Assembly (NCBI GenBank): GCA_036874045.1
Contig: CM072347.1
Span: forward strand, 808,501-872,500
DNA from: Cymodocea nodosa
Lineage: Eukaryota > Streptophyta > Magnoliopsida > Alismatales > Cymodoceaceae
Length of the DNA: 64,000 bases
Direction: 5' to 3'
Part shown: in pieces, positions 25,501-36,286 of the stretch
How positions within the stretch are numbered: the stretch's first letter is position 1
Layout of the letters: every line of letters starts with the position of its first letter
The notes under the pieces: model-generated
Databases searched by the model: none
Told to the model about the DNA's origin: nothing
What the model saw: the letters and a program-made list of their open reading frames with translations, nothing else
Translations under genes and position numbers: made by a program

Positions 25501-25775
25501 ATCGGCTCCCCCTGTGGTGCAGTAACGGCAACCTGACTGCTAGTGCCAATACCCATATGTGGCAAAATCGAAGATGGAGACTCTCCATGCAATGTTGAAT
25601 TCGCAGAACCTCCACCAAAATTGGAAGATTGCATCAGCGTGCTTGGGTTGGGGTTAGGAAAAGGTTGGATACCTTGCAGTCCTTGGAGTATAGACTGCCA
25701 ACTGGAGGTTCCCAAGCCTTGATGCATAAAGTATGATGCAGCACCAGACATTTCCATGCCTTGTCTCCCATCCAT
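22539..25775 (-). CDS. AT-hook motif nuclear-localized protein (AHL) with PPC/DUF296 domain
   Basis: AHL proteins bind AT-rich DNA through AT-hooks and assemble by the PPC domain in the nucleus, acting on chromatin and transcription. Minus-strand exons: 25775-25313, 24622-24555, 24228-24103, 23594-23436, 22757-22539, total 344 aa, all phases consistent. AT-hook 1 (RGRPRKYGPDG) is at residues 96-106 and AT-hook 2 (RGRPPGSGKKQQL) at 139-151. The PPC domain follows: GFTPHILLFSVGEDVAAKI, then PRAVCILSATGFISSVTL, GPYEILSLSGAYVF, and GGLSVCLSGSGGYLLGGGVG. Two AT-hooks plus an intron-containing gene place it in the type II / clade B group. The C-terminus is Asn/Asp/Pro-rich. Which AHL number it corresponds to cannot be told. 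Confidence 0.95.
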
Positions 25776-25802
25776 GCATAGACCTTTTAGGGTTTTGATT
25801 CA

Positions 25803-26271
25803 CTGAATAGCAGAGAATTCTCCAATGGAAACATAGATACCAGAGAAAAAGTTATCACTATAACAACAAATGCAGTCGATGATATGCAACGGAATTGAAA
25901 CAAAGCACAAATTGGAGTTCATTGGTATTGCAAAAATGAATAGATTTGAATACCACAAAGGGACAGAACTCCATTATTGTTATAAGAAAAGGTGCAGAAG
26001 GATATGCAATACTATATCAGTAATTAAGAACTTCCATGATACTAACAAATGAATATGAATCCAAGTAGAATCACCCTGGAGAAACATGTGATTATTCATG
26101 GGCAAAATCTCTGTAAAACATAAGAAAAGATCTCGAACAATCACGAAACCACAGCAGAAGGAAGAGATAAGGACTGGAAATCAGCGCCTGGCGCGATAAA
26201 CAGAAGAGAGAGAAGAAAGAAGGACAAAACTAGATAACTGGTCCAAGAAAAAAAACAGCTTTGATTCTCAC
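25803..26271 (-). other. Probable 5' leader intron of the AHL gene
   Basis: On the minus strand a strong donor CAG|GTGAGA has its GT at 26271-26270, and an acceptor CAG ends at 25803, 27 bases before the start codon. The leader exon upstream would begin near 26,400-26,860, where the sequence is GC-richer. Inferred from signals only. Confidence 0.45.
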
Positions 26272-27699
26272 CTGAACTCCCTTCGATCGGCAATCCCAGA
26301 GAGGGTGAACAACCAGAACGGTGTGAAAAAAAAAGGGGGTGGTTTGCGGTGCCAATCTTTCACGCTCCACCCACTGGCCCTTCGAATCAACAACACACAA
26401 CGACCCACAAAGAAATCAGGAAGAAATGCACGATCGTTTGCAGATTGGTCACTCGGAATCGACAACTCCTGTCGCATTCACCCCCTTCCTTCCACCCAAA
26501 ACACGAATGACGGATCCCAGCACACACACACACATGACCAATTGGTGATGGGTAATCGAGAAGGGTCCAGAATGAGAAAGGAAAACCTCGGTGTGGTTGG
26601 GGAGGGCAGTGAGTGAAGCGAGTGGGAGAACGCGGAACGACCGAATAATGTGGCGGTGTGGGTGATTGGGTGGCAGGCTGGCCCGTTGTTTGCGCTCCTG
26701 GGAAAGGTTTGACTGCGTTACGAAGAAGAGGAGCGGTTTCCCTGAAGAGTAACACAACCGCCGCCCTGCCACCGCCGTCGTCCGCCACCTCCTCCTCGTC
26801 TCCGCTGGCGCCCGGCTCCAACGCCAACGGCAAAAACCCCAACCTCTCCGCTTTCTGCGGAACATTTTATTTTATTTATATTTCGAGAAAAATTCAACCC
26901 AATCTTGCGTTGAAAAATTCCAAGCCATCAAACAAGATATCTAATAATATTATTAATACTAATAATTGTAGCTAACAAAAATGAAATAAAAAAGAAAATT
27001 TTACTTGAAAACGTAAAATCATAATCGTAACGCCCTTATAATTATCTGAAAATTATTCACAAGTAGTATGTATGATTTCGAAATTTTATATAATTTTAAA
27101 AAAAAAATTTGGTCTTTTTTGTAAAAGTTTTGGATATATTAAGACAAAACTATTATATTTAGAAGATATAAAAATTATTTATGATTTTTTAAAGGATGTG
27201 CGAGCAAAAATGCCTCCGGAAAAGGAGAGGATGAGCCGACTCCTTCGTTGGTTCCGGGGAAGGATAAGAAAATTTCTTCTTTTTGTTTTCTTCGTTTTAT
27301 TATATTTTTGTTGAAATTTTCCTTCGTTTTACAGTACATTTGAATACATCAACATTGCAATGGTACGAGTGAACTCACACTTCCATTAGAATAAAAAAGA
27401 TTGATAGTAAAAGTCAACCATGTGATTCACAATGTCTGTATAAGCAGTGAACTTCAATTTATGTGAATAAAAGTTATATGATTTACGACATATGTATAAT
27501 GGAGAGAAAATCTATCAACATTGAAAACAAATAGATATCTTTTCTTTATAGATAGTCATCGATCTTAAATATAATATTTAGTATTGACAAATTTTAAGTT
27601 TATGTATTTAAACATAGGACAAATATTTACAATATTTTTAATTACGAGCGTATAGTTTTGTCTGCTGCTGACAGACAAACCATGGGATCGGAGAGAGGT
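26272..27699. other. AHL leader/promoter, then AT-rich intergenic DNA
   Basis: The stretch 26,272-26,870 is GC-richer, with a CA-repeat at about 26,520-26,534. It is open by chance in several frames and likely holds the AHL leader exon and promoter. The stretch 26,870-27,700 is AT-rich with nothing recognised. Confidence 0.4.
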
Positions 27700-27777
27700 A
27701 GACGTAGAGAACACAAAATGCACAATACTGTAGTAGACATATATAAATCCATATATATAATATGATGACTGCATGCT

Positions 27778-27783
27778 TTTATT
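27778..27783 (-). terminator. Candidate poly(A) signal of the left Gly/Ser-rich gene
   Basis: AATAAA on the minus strand, about 160 bases past the stop codon. The same hexamer in the same context (CCCTTGAAATAAAAGCATG) is present in the right copy. Confidence 0.5.
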
Positions 27784-27943
27784 TCAAGGGCATTCAATGT
27801 AAATACACGAGTGACACAAACGACATCAGCTTAATTTGGGGGATGAGATGGATAAGAATACGTACGTATGGATGCATGCAAGCACTGTAATATGGCATAT
27901 GTAACGCGCGTATCATAATATATATATATATATATATGAATTA

Positions 27944-28549
27944 CTACGGCGCTTTGGTAGATGCAGAGCTGGAACCAGAGGAAGATCCGTAGCCGGAGCT
28001 GCTCGATCCATCTCCGGTGGTGGAGCTGCCGCCATTGCCACTACCTCTTGCACTTCCACTGGAACGGTATCTATTGTAAGGGTCCTCCCTATTGTAGACG
28101 GACCCAGACCCACGGCCGTAACCAGATCCGGAAGCACGTGAGTCTGCAGTTCCTCTGGTGGATCCACCGCCGCGTCCGGCGGCCGTCCCAGCGCCGGTGG
28201 TGGTGCCATCGGGTGCGGCGCTTCCGGTTCCGGTTCCGGATCCGTACGCGGAACCGCCCGCGCTCCCTTTCCCCTTGCTCGACCCGCTCCAGCTTCCACT
28301 TCCCCTTCCGTACGAGTTGGATGATTCGGATCTATTTCCGGATCTTTTGTACGTGTAAGCGGAGCCCCCTCCGGAAGCGTAGCCGTAACCGGTGGCATTG
28401 CCATTCTTGCCGCTGGACGCGGAACCGCCGGCGCTGCCACTTCCTTTGCCCGCGGTCTCTCCGGTTAAGATCCTGGAAGAGGAGGCCATGGCCACGCAGA
28501 GCATGGCCAAGAGAGCGATTGCTGCCGCCGGCAAGCAGAGACGAGCCAT
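27944..28549 (-). CDS. Secreted Gly/Ser/Tyr-rich protein, left copy
   Basis: Single exon, 201 aa. The start is the ATG at 28549-28547, reading MARLCLPAAAIALLAML; an in-frame ATG two codons upstream is possible in this copy only. A signal peptide spans about residues 1-22, with likely cleavage after AMA. The mature part is low-complexity: SSSRILTGE followed by Gly, Ser and Ala repeats with scattered Tyr and Arg (GYGYASGGGS, SNSYGRGSGSW, RYRSSGSARGSG). There is no Cys in the mature part. This composition suggests a cell-wall glycine-rich protein, but no defined family domain is seen, so function is not assigned. The coding sequence matches the right copy except for one synonymous GCA/GCG change near the start. 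The gene points away from its twin. Confidence 0.85.
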   Translation of the reverse strand: MARLCLPAAAIALLAMLCVAMASSSRILTGETAGKGSGSAGGSASSGKNGNATGYGYASGGGSAYTYKRSGNRSESSNSYGRGSGSWSGSSKGKGSAGGSAYGSGTGTGSAAPDGTTTGAGTAAGRGGGSTRGTADSRASGSGYGRGSGSVYNREDPYNRYRSSGSARGSGNGGSSTTGDGSSSSGYGSSSGSSSASTKAP

Positions 28550-28673
28550 GCCCACTACGTACTCGATATATATGTAGATGAATCTATTATATATCAGGAG
28601 GAAATTAACAGCTAGCTGAGAAGATCCAGCTCGTTTAATTTGGTGATGAGGAGGAGAGCAAGGGAGCGGCGGG

Positions 28674-28681
28674 TATTTATA
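28674..28681 (-). promoter_or_regulatory. TATA box of the left Gly/Ser-rich gene
   Basis: TATAAATA on the minus strand about 125 bases upstream of the start codon, inside a GCTATAAATACC context shared with the right copy. Confidence 0.7.
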
Positions 28682-28865
28682 GCTGAGCTCTCATGGATGG
28701 AATTCCTCATAATATATTTTATATACTTGAAGGTTGAAAGTGATGATGAGTAGATCACTTCTCACGTTTGCTGATTAACTTTACTTGTATCACAATCATA
28801 TCTTGCCAACTTTGATTGCAGTTAGCTGGATCTTATTATTGTTCATGCTTGCAAAAGTATATACT

Positions 28866-29399
28866 CAATCATTATATTCTTATTGAAAACAATGACCAGA
28901 GAGCTCTATCATACATTAAAGCCTTTAATATATCTACTTTTGACCTGAAATCTTCTTTCATCTAAGGAATGTGTTTGACTTTACATTTGATCATAGCCAA
29001 AAGGCCAAGAAAGGTATAGGAATGTGTTTGAGTTTACATCTTCTACTTTATTGTGCACGATTTTCTTACCATCAAATTGCTTAAAGAATATCACCTTCAT
29101 TATTACAAATTGTCTGTATACTAGTTCCTCTTCATCCCGAAGGAAGTTAAATAAGACCCTCCATCTCATTTCATTCAACTTTACACTTGGGATCATAACA
29201 TCGTATTCACATCACCTACACCTAAAGCCCCCACACCAAACCGGAAGGACAGCCTGAGAGTATGAGTTATTTGGGTATATAAATTGACTAACACTTTCTT
29301 TATACATACATAAACAAAGTATTTATCCACTTTTTTGGTTTTCCTTAATCACAGCCTATCTACTTAGAATCAAAAGAGAAGGTGAAGGAGGTGCAGAAT
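28866..29399. other. Spacer DNA between left arm and copia relic
   Basis: AT-rich, with no recognised coding sequence or repeat. Confidence 0.4.
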
Positions 29400-29653
29400 G
29401 GAAAGATGGAGATTGAATTGGTGCTTCAAAGTAATTTTTCATTAACTTTCTTAGAAAATGATTTACAGTGTAAGATGCTTTATATATATAGTACAGCATT
29501 TACAAAGATAGTAAATACAAAAGAAATGTAACTACAATCAATCATAATCTTGATAGATAATGAATAGAATATCAAAAAATAGTAACTGACTAGTGAGAAG
29601 ATGAGTTCGTGGTCTTAGCCCAAATGCCACAAGGTAAGTTTGTGATCTTAACA
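29400..29653 (-). mobile_element. 3' LTR remnant of a Ty1/copia element
   Basis: On the minus strand the sequence after the polypurine tract starts TGTTAAGATCAC, as copia LTRs do. It contains a promoter-like CTATATATATAAAGC near 29,480-29,494. The end of the LTR is not clear, because no matching terminal inverted CA or target-site duplication could be fixed. The lower boundary is a guess. Confidence 0.5.
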
Positions 29654-29664
29654 GCCCCCCTCAA
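29654..29664 (-). other. Polypurine tract of the copia element
   Basis: The minus strand reads TTTGAGGGGGGC directly before the TGTTA of the 3' LTR. This is the normal plus-strand primer site of an LTR retrotransposon. Confidence 0.65.
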
Positions 29665-32640
29665 ACTAGTGACGAGGCATTGATCAACAGCTTGCGATGG
29701 TAATTATCAAAATACTGAGATGAAATTAGCCTAGTTAAGGGATTTGCAATTTGATCACTAGATGGAATATATTGAACCTTGAAATGTTGCTTCCTTATGT
29801 GATCTTTGAGAAAATGCACATCTATATCAAAATGCTTTGTTCAAGAATGGTGTATGGGATTGGTAGTAAGATATATAGCACTTATATTATTACACCATAA
29901 AATAGGCATGGGTGATGATATATGTAACTCTTTCAATAGTGCTTGCAACCATAAAATTTCACACGCTGTCAAAGTTAGTACCTGTGATTCAGCTTCTGTA
30001 CTTGATCGAGAGACTGCATTTTGTTTTCTTGAGCACCATGAGATTAGATTTTGCCCATAGAAGATACAATAACCAAAATGAGAATAACAATCATCTAGAT
30101 CTCCTCCCCAATTTGCATCGCTAAAGGCTTGGAGATGGCAAAATGTTGAATGTTTATATCTCAAACCATGATTGGGTGTATCCTTTAAGTATCTAAGTAT
30201 TCTTTTGGCAGCTTTAAGATGTTCTATGGTAGGAACTAAAAAAAATTGGCAGATCTTGTTCACAAAATATGCAATGTCAAGGCAAGTTATGCACAAATAC
30301 TGAAAGGCTCCAACTAAGCTTCAATATTCTATAGGATTTTGAAGAGGATTGCCACTGATTTTGGTTAATTTGGTTGATGCTGCTATTGGTGTGCCATAAG
30401 ATTTAGCTTCATCCATCTTAAACCATTTCAAAATATCTACTAAATACTTAGATTGAGAAAGATGAAGACTTTGTCCATTGCGTGTAACTTGAACACCTAG
30501 AAAATAGTGTAAGTCACCTAGATCTTTTAAGTGCAAAGGTGTTGGTGAGAGATTGAATTGAATATTGAATATCATCTAGATTAGACCTAGTGATAATGAT
30601 ATCATCTACATATATTAAGATATATGTAAATGATGAATCATTCTTCTTGATAAAGAGAGAAATGTCACTCTTAGATTCCTGAAAATGATCCTTCAACAGA
30701 AAAGCTTGTAATTGATTAAACCAGGCTCTAAGGGCCTATTTTAATCCATAGACCGAACATTGCAATTTACATACATGATTTGGAAATTTGGGATCAATAA
30801 ATCTAGGTGGTTGATACATATAAATATCTTCTTCAATATTACCATGCAAGAATGCATTAGAAATGTCTAGTTGGCGTATAATCCATCCATTATTAAATGC
30901 ATTGGAGTATTATTTTGTTGAGAGCATGTGGAATGACATGGCAAAATAATTTCTAGATGTATGACATGACTAAATTTTTCTACATCTATGGAAGGAGAGT
31001 TATGAAGCCAAGAATTGAGAAAAAAATCATTCTCATTAAATGTGGCGTCGTGTGATATATATATATGTGTTGATGCTTAGGAGAAAAGCATAGATATCTT
31101 TTATGAGTAGTAGAATAACCAAGAAATATGTAAGGAACAGTCTTATAATTGAATTTATGATTGTTGTATGATCTTAGGTTTGGAAATCACTTACATCCAA
31201 ATACTCTAAGTGATGTATAATTAGGAATTGTATGAAATAGGATGTCAAGTGGGCTTTTGTTGTTCAACTTAGGAATTGACATTTGATTTATTAGATGGAC
31301 GGCTATTTGGAATGCCTTTGGCCAGAAATATTGTGGCAAATTTGTATAAGCTAGTAAGGTTAAGTCGATATCAACTATATGTCAATGCTTTCTTTCTGTT
31401 GATCTATTTTGCTCATGAGTATAGGGACAAGCAAATCTTTGTTGGATGTCATTTTCATGTAAATAAGTTTTGAATGTCAAGAACTCTCCTCCATTATCAC
31501 TCTATAATGTTTTGATACTCTTCTCCAATTATTTTTCTATATAAGTTCTAAAATTGATGAATGTTTGAAGTGCCTTGGATTTGCAGCCTAAAGGAAATAA
31601 TCATGTAAAATGTAAACTATTATTGGCAACTATAGATAGAGTTCTTTGTTGATTGGGGTGTCCCAATCATGTATGTCATACATCCATGGAAGTTCTAAAG
31701 GTCAACATAACTTGTGCAGATCTAAATCTATCATCCTGCTTTGATAATTGATATAAGGAATTACTAGCATAACCTTGTCATACTTGTTGATGTGTTGCCT
31801 AATCCTTAATAGAGAATCCAAGATTGTCAAATTCAATATTCATTAGATTATCTTGACAGAACATATAAACTAAGAGTAAATTTTTCTAGATATCTAGTAC
31901 AACTAAAATATCTTTGAGAAAAATGTTATCAGCATTAGTTGCTACGGTTGAGTTTCTAGTGTGCATGATGGGGAGCTACACATCATTTGCCCTAGCAACT
32001 GAATCAGGCCCTGCAGATGGAGCACTAATAGAGAGATTTACAATATCATTAGTGACATGATGTGTGGCTCTTGAATCAAAATACCACAAAGAGTTTTCGC
32101 CAACTGTATTGCCCTTATAAGTATAATTCACATTTGAGTTTGCATGAGTAAGAGCATATACTTGCATATCTAAGCATTTAAAACAATTTAAAGCAGAATG
32201 CCCTACTTTACCACATATCTGACATTGAATTTTGTTGTCATTATTACTAGAATTGTTGTTATTGCAATTGCCCCTACCGCTAGCTTGATTGCATCCTCAT
32301 CCTCCTCTCGGACTGTGGTTACGATTGCTGGAAATAAAGTTCACTAAAGGAGGAGGATGTAGTTGATAACGGTGAAATTGCACTTCATGATTGAGTAATA
32401 TACCTTGCAAATCTGCAAAAGAGAGAGCTGAGACTTGGGTGGTAAGACTGGTTATCAGATATTCATACTCTGATCCTAAGCCTCCAAGTAGATATAAAGA
32501 AACTTCTTCATTTAACAATGTTGTTCTTGATACAACAAGGTTGTCAACAAGAGAGGTTGCATGAGTGATATAATCACTCATGGATAATCTTCCTTTCTTT
32601 AGACTTTGTAGCTCAAATTTAAGTTATAATAGTTGAGGTG
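29665..32640 (-). mobile_element. Decayed Ty1/copia retrotransposon body (gag-PR-INT-RT-RNase H)
   Basis: Read on the minus strand from 32,640 down, the domains come in copia order. A gag fragment is at about 32,581-32,297. A CCHC zinc knuckle (CQICGKVGHSALNC) is near 32,226-32,185. The protease start WYFDSRATHHVT is at about 32,088-32,053; the usual DSGA is DSRA. Integrase traces with YIFLGYS lie near 31,130. Reverse transcriptase runs about 30,950-30,320 with YVDDII near 30,610, followed by LKDLGDLHYFLGVQV. RNase H runs about 30,296-29,690 with AFSDANWGGDLDD and SRSSTEAE. Stops and frameshifts break every domain junction, so it cannot be active. It sits in the spacer of the inverted duplication. 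Confidence 0.92.
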
Positions 32641-34319
32641 TATTTACACCTATTATCAAGCACTTACTCCTGTAAGAACTTTAGAGTTAATTATGTTTAG
32701 ACAAAAGTAGAACCAAGATGGATGACTATTTGGAAAGTTATCGTGCAATGTCTATAGACAGTAATGCTAGCTCTATTTAAATGTTGACAAACTATAGGTG
32801 TATAACATTTACCCAATTTACGTGTCAACATTGCGGACTTTGTCTCAGTTAGTAATCTCAATTAAATTAGTAGATGGGGTCACTTAAGGTACCTTCAACT
32901 AATTAAGAATCTCTACGGAATAAAATATGTGATATTTGGAGAAATCTATCATGTCAGGGCCTAGCAATGCCTGTTATAAGTTTTTATCTTCTTAGATATT
33001 TATGGTGTATATCAGGTCGTTTGGATATTCATTGAGACTTACATGTTATTACTTTTATAGATACTTTTAGAAGATAAAAAAATAAAAAATAAAAAACTTG
33101 TTAAAAAAATATATAAAAAAAAAAACTTGTTAATCTAAAGTAGATTAATTCACCACTTGGCACGACACCTGTGGGGTTAAGGAAGAAAATATCCTAACTG
33201 ATTAACAACCGATCCTATCGGCACAAAGAGACATTCGATACTGATGACATGATGCCAAGAGAATACAACATTTAGCTCTGATTCCAAAATCAAGAGATAT
33301 AAATCACGCATATAAATACTAAAATGTAATGCATGCATGGTAACGTAATATTAATACCTGAAGTGGTACATTTTCATTTCATAAACATGGTAATGTTAAT
33401 TTTATACATCATAATGGAGTCCAGGCTAACAAAAAATATAACATGACCTTGTATCAGAATGGTTAAGGAGTCTCACCATCCATTTGACTATGAGTTTCAA
33501 TTTCCTAAAAAATTAGGGTTCATGAAGTACTTTACAAAAAATAACAAGCTTAGCAATAAACTCCATGGTCGTTTTCTTGAAACTCTTTTGCCTTTGTTGC
33601 TAAGCGTGAGCATAACGTACGTAAAGATTCATCATCCTCTATAATCAATTATAAATGAATCATTAGTTTGACAAGAGTTGCGAATGATTACTAAAAGATA
33701 ATTTTATTAAGGAAGACGGCCATAACAACACTTACGCAAAGTTGGCGAAACATGTTTGCGGTGGAAGTAAAGTTGAGAATTAAATACTTTTAATTATATA
33801 AATCATCATGATTTACAGAACGAATATATTAGCATGAATAAGTTTGATATAATTGATTAAAGGAAATAATAAAGTGCATTATTTTTTATTTTATCTTTTG
33901 CAGATAGAGATCTATTAACTACTTTAACTTTTAACAATTTTTTAATATTAATAATAATATTTTAGATGAAAGAACATCTAAGCTAAAAGTATATATTTTA
34001 AAAACTTCAATGTACATTAAAGACGAGAGTTTGTATGTCATTATATGTTATTTAAGGTGAATATAACGAATGAATGAATGATTTTACAAATATGGATGAG
34101 ATATATATATCATTCCAATAACGAAGGTGATATACTTTAAACAATTCAATAGCTAGAAAATCGTGCATGATAAAGCAGAAGTCGTAAACTCAAACACATT
34201 CTTTAGATGAAACAAAACAGTATTTAAGTTAAAAATAGAAATTTTAGAAGTTTTAATTCACTTTAAAGATTGGAAACTTGTTTATCATTGTTTTTAATAA
34301 GAATATGATGATTGAATAG
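32641..34319. other. Spacer DNA upstream of the copia relic
   Basis: AT-rich and without recognised genes. A primer-binding-site-like word lies near 33,270-33,283: the minus strand reads TGGAATCAGAGC, one base off the usual initiator-Met primer site TGGTATCAGAGC. I could not find a 5' LTR matching the 3' one. The sequence 33,060-33,135 is A-rich. Confidence 0.35.
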
Positions 34320-34490
34320 ATACTTTTACGAGCATTGACAATAATGATAATTGGCATTGAAGTTGGCAAGATATGCTTGTGATACAAGTAAAGTTAATCA
34401 GCAAACGTGAGAAGTGATCTACTCGTCATCAATTTCAAACTTCAAGTATATAAAATACATTATGATGAACTCCATGCATGGGAACTCAGC

Positions 34491-34498
34491 TATAAATA
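34491..34498 (+). promoter_or_regulatory. TATA box of the right Gly/Ser-rich gene
   Basis: TATAAATA 116 bases upstream of the start codon, in the same context as the left copy. Confidence 0.7.
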
Positions 34499-34606
34499 CC
34501 CACCTCTCCCTTGCTGCTAAATATCCACCAGCTATACAAGCTCGTCAGCTGCTCCCTCCTGATATATAACAGATTCATCTACATATATATCGAGTACGTA
34601 GTCGGC

Positions 34607-35212
34607 ATGGCTCGTCTCTGCTTGCCGGCGGCGGCAATCGCTCTCTTGGCCATGCTCTGCGTGGCCATGGCCTCCTCTTCCAGGATCTTAACCGGAGAGA
34701 CCGCGGGCAAAGGAAGTGGCAGCGCCGGCGGTTCCGCGTCCAGCGGCAAGAATGGCAATGCCACCGGTTACGGCTACGCTTCCGGAGGGGGCTCCGCTTA
34801 CACGTACAAAAGATCCGGAAATAGATCCGAATCATCCAACTCGTACGGAAGGGGAAGTGGAAGCTGGAGCGGGTCGAGCAAGGGGAAAGGGAGCGCGGGC
34901 GGTTCCGCGTACGGATCCGGAACCGGAACCGGAAGCGCCGCACCCGATGGCACCACCACCGGCGCTGGGACGGCCGCCGGACGCGGCGGTGGATCCACCA
35001 GAGGAACTGCAGACTCACGTGCTTCCGGATCTGGTTACGGCCGTGGGTCTGGGTCCGTCTACAATAGGGAGGACCCTTACAATAGATACCGTTCCAGTGG
35101 AAGTGCAAGAGGTAGTGGCAATGGCGGCAGCTCCACCACCGGAGATGGATCGAGCAGCTCCGGCTACGGATCTTCCTCTGGTTCCAGCTCTGCATCTACC
35201 AAAGCGCCGTAG
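34607..35212 (+). CDS. Secreted Gly/Ser/Tyr-rich protein, right copy
   Basis: Single exon, 201 aa, protein identical to the left copy. The start is the ATG at 34607. The longer open frame upstream is leader sequence and starts before the TATA-predicted transcript. There is a signal peptide (LPAAAIALLAMLCVAMA) and then a Gly/Ser-rich mature chain ending SSASTKAP. The short flanking tract CCTCCTGATATATAA...GTAGT in the leader is shared with the twin with two base changes. It is transcribed away from the twin and from the copia relic. The function is probably structural or cell-wall, by composition only. Confidence 0.85.
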   Translation: MARLCLPAAAIALLAMLCVAMASSSRILTGETAGKGSGSAGGSASSGKNGNATGYGYASGGGSAYTYKRSGNRSESSNSYGRGSGSWSGSSKGKGSAGGSAYGSGTGTGSAAPDGTTTGAGTAAGRGGGSTRGTADSRASGSGYGRGSGSVYNREDPYNRYRSSGSARGSGNGGSSTTGDGSSSSGYGSSSGSSSASTKAP

Positions 35213-35372
35213 TAATTCATATATATATATATATATATTATGATACGCGCGTTACATATGCCATATTACAGTGCTTGCATGCATCCAAACATTCGTATTC
35301 TTATCCATATCATCCCCCAACTTAAGCTGATGTCGTTTGCGTCCCTCGTGTATTTACATTGAATGCCCTTGA

Positions 35373-35378
35373 AATAAA
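35373..35378 (+). terminator. Candidate poly(A) signal of the right Gly/Ser-rich gene
   Basis: AATAAA about 160 bases after the stop codon, conserved with the left copy. Confidence 0.5.
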
Positions 35379-35440
35379 AGCATGCAGAAATTATATATAT
35401 ATGTCTACTACAATATTGTGAATTTTGTGCTCTCTGTCGT

Positions 35441-36286
35441 AAGCATCGACCTTATTCTCTGGGTCCATATATATATGTATGTATATGTATATGGCACTTC
35501 ACTTTACACCTCACAAGTTTCCAAACATCTTCCGCTGGCTTCCTTTATATATGGCTATTCATTCTCTAGATTCTTTCTTTTTTAGACAATTTAGATTAAT
35601 AGAAATTATAATATTTTTTGTTAAAAATATCTCCTCAATATTCCGCAAAATTTCCAATTTTACTCCTCCATAGAAAATTCAATTACAATCACTGGTCAAA
35701 GGTTACAACATGGCGAGCTCTAGCCGCCGATCGATTTTGCTACCGTCAGGAAATGGGCATTTTGGAGTTTTGGATTTGACTCGGCTTATTTGATTCTCCC
35801 TGTACTCTTGTGATTCACAATTAAAAAATTTAATTTAATCTTTAATTACTTCTTTTTCAAAAAAGAATTCTCGAAACATCAGCATAAGAAGGTTTTGACC
35901 AACACTTAGCGGTTCAGAGAAGTCGAGTGCTCACTCAATCAAATCTGTTGATCGCAATCCATCAGGCTGTTATAACAATAGGTGTTGCATATAATTAAAA
36001 ATATTTTTACTATGTTATGCACCTTAGTATTTAATACTATAAGTGAAAAATAAAATTAGGAGTCAAAAATATTTCTCTTGATGAAAGTTACAAGTTATCG
36101 TTGTTTAATTAAGTTACTACAATTGATTGATACAAATATTTATCTTGATTACATTAATCAAAGCAGAGTGACCAAATTACCAGTCAGTAAGATTTTTTTT
36201 CCTTTTGTTTATAATTGATAGGACAATAAGAAGAAGGGGGAGGACTGGACTAGAACATAATTTGCCAAAAATATCGGACTTGTTCA
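35441..36286. other. Intergenic DNA between the right Gly/Ser-rich gene and ERF
   Basis: AT-rich, with no recognised feature. The part next to 36,286 is probably the ERF 3' UTR. Confidence 0.4.

Larger units (their letters stand above)
27700..28865 (-). repeat. Left arm of a large inverted duplication
   Basis: The reverse complement of this stretch matches about 34,320-35,440. It includes promoter, TATA box, the whole coding sequence, 3' UTR and poly(A) signal of a Gly/Ser-rich protein gene. The core (about 27,870-28,605) is nearly identical to the other arm. The outer parts show substitutions and indels. Arms are about 1.1 kb with a spacer of about 5.45 kb. Ends are approximate. Confidence 0.9.
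34320..35440 (+). repeat. Right arm of the large inverted duplication
   Basis: Reverse-complement match to about 27,700-28,865. From about 34,556 to 35,286 the arms differ at only three positions that I can find. Upstream of that, over 96 aligned promoter bases, they differ at 10. In the intervening leader there are several indels. Downstream of 35,286 substitutions appear again. Confidence 0.9.

Noticed and set aside
26387-26865. Two overlapping 138-151 residue open frames upstream of the AHL gene
   Set aside because: Lie in the predicted leader/promoter, look like no known protein, and contain a strong leader splice donor below them.
27913-28440. 175-residue Pro-rich open frame in the second frame of the Gly/Ser-rich gene
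   Set aside because: Same low-complexity origin. The sense frame with signal peptide, TATA box and poly(A) signal is the convincing one.
27961-28581. 206-residue Arg-rich open frame antisense to the left Gly/Ser-rich gene, and its twin at 34575-35195
   Set aside because: It is a shadow of GC-rich, stop-poor coding DNA. It follows the sense frame exactly and resembles no protein.
33270-33283. Primer-binding site proving a 5' LTR for the copia relic
   Set aside because: The match has a mismatch and no LTR copy lies beside it, so it is only noted as a possibility.
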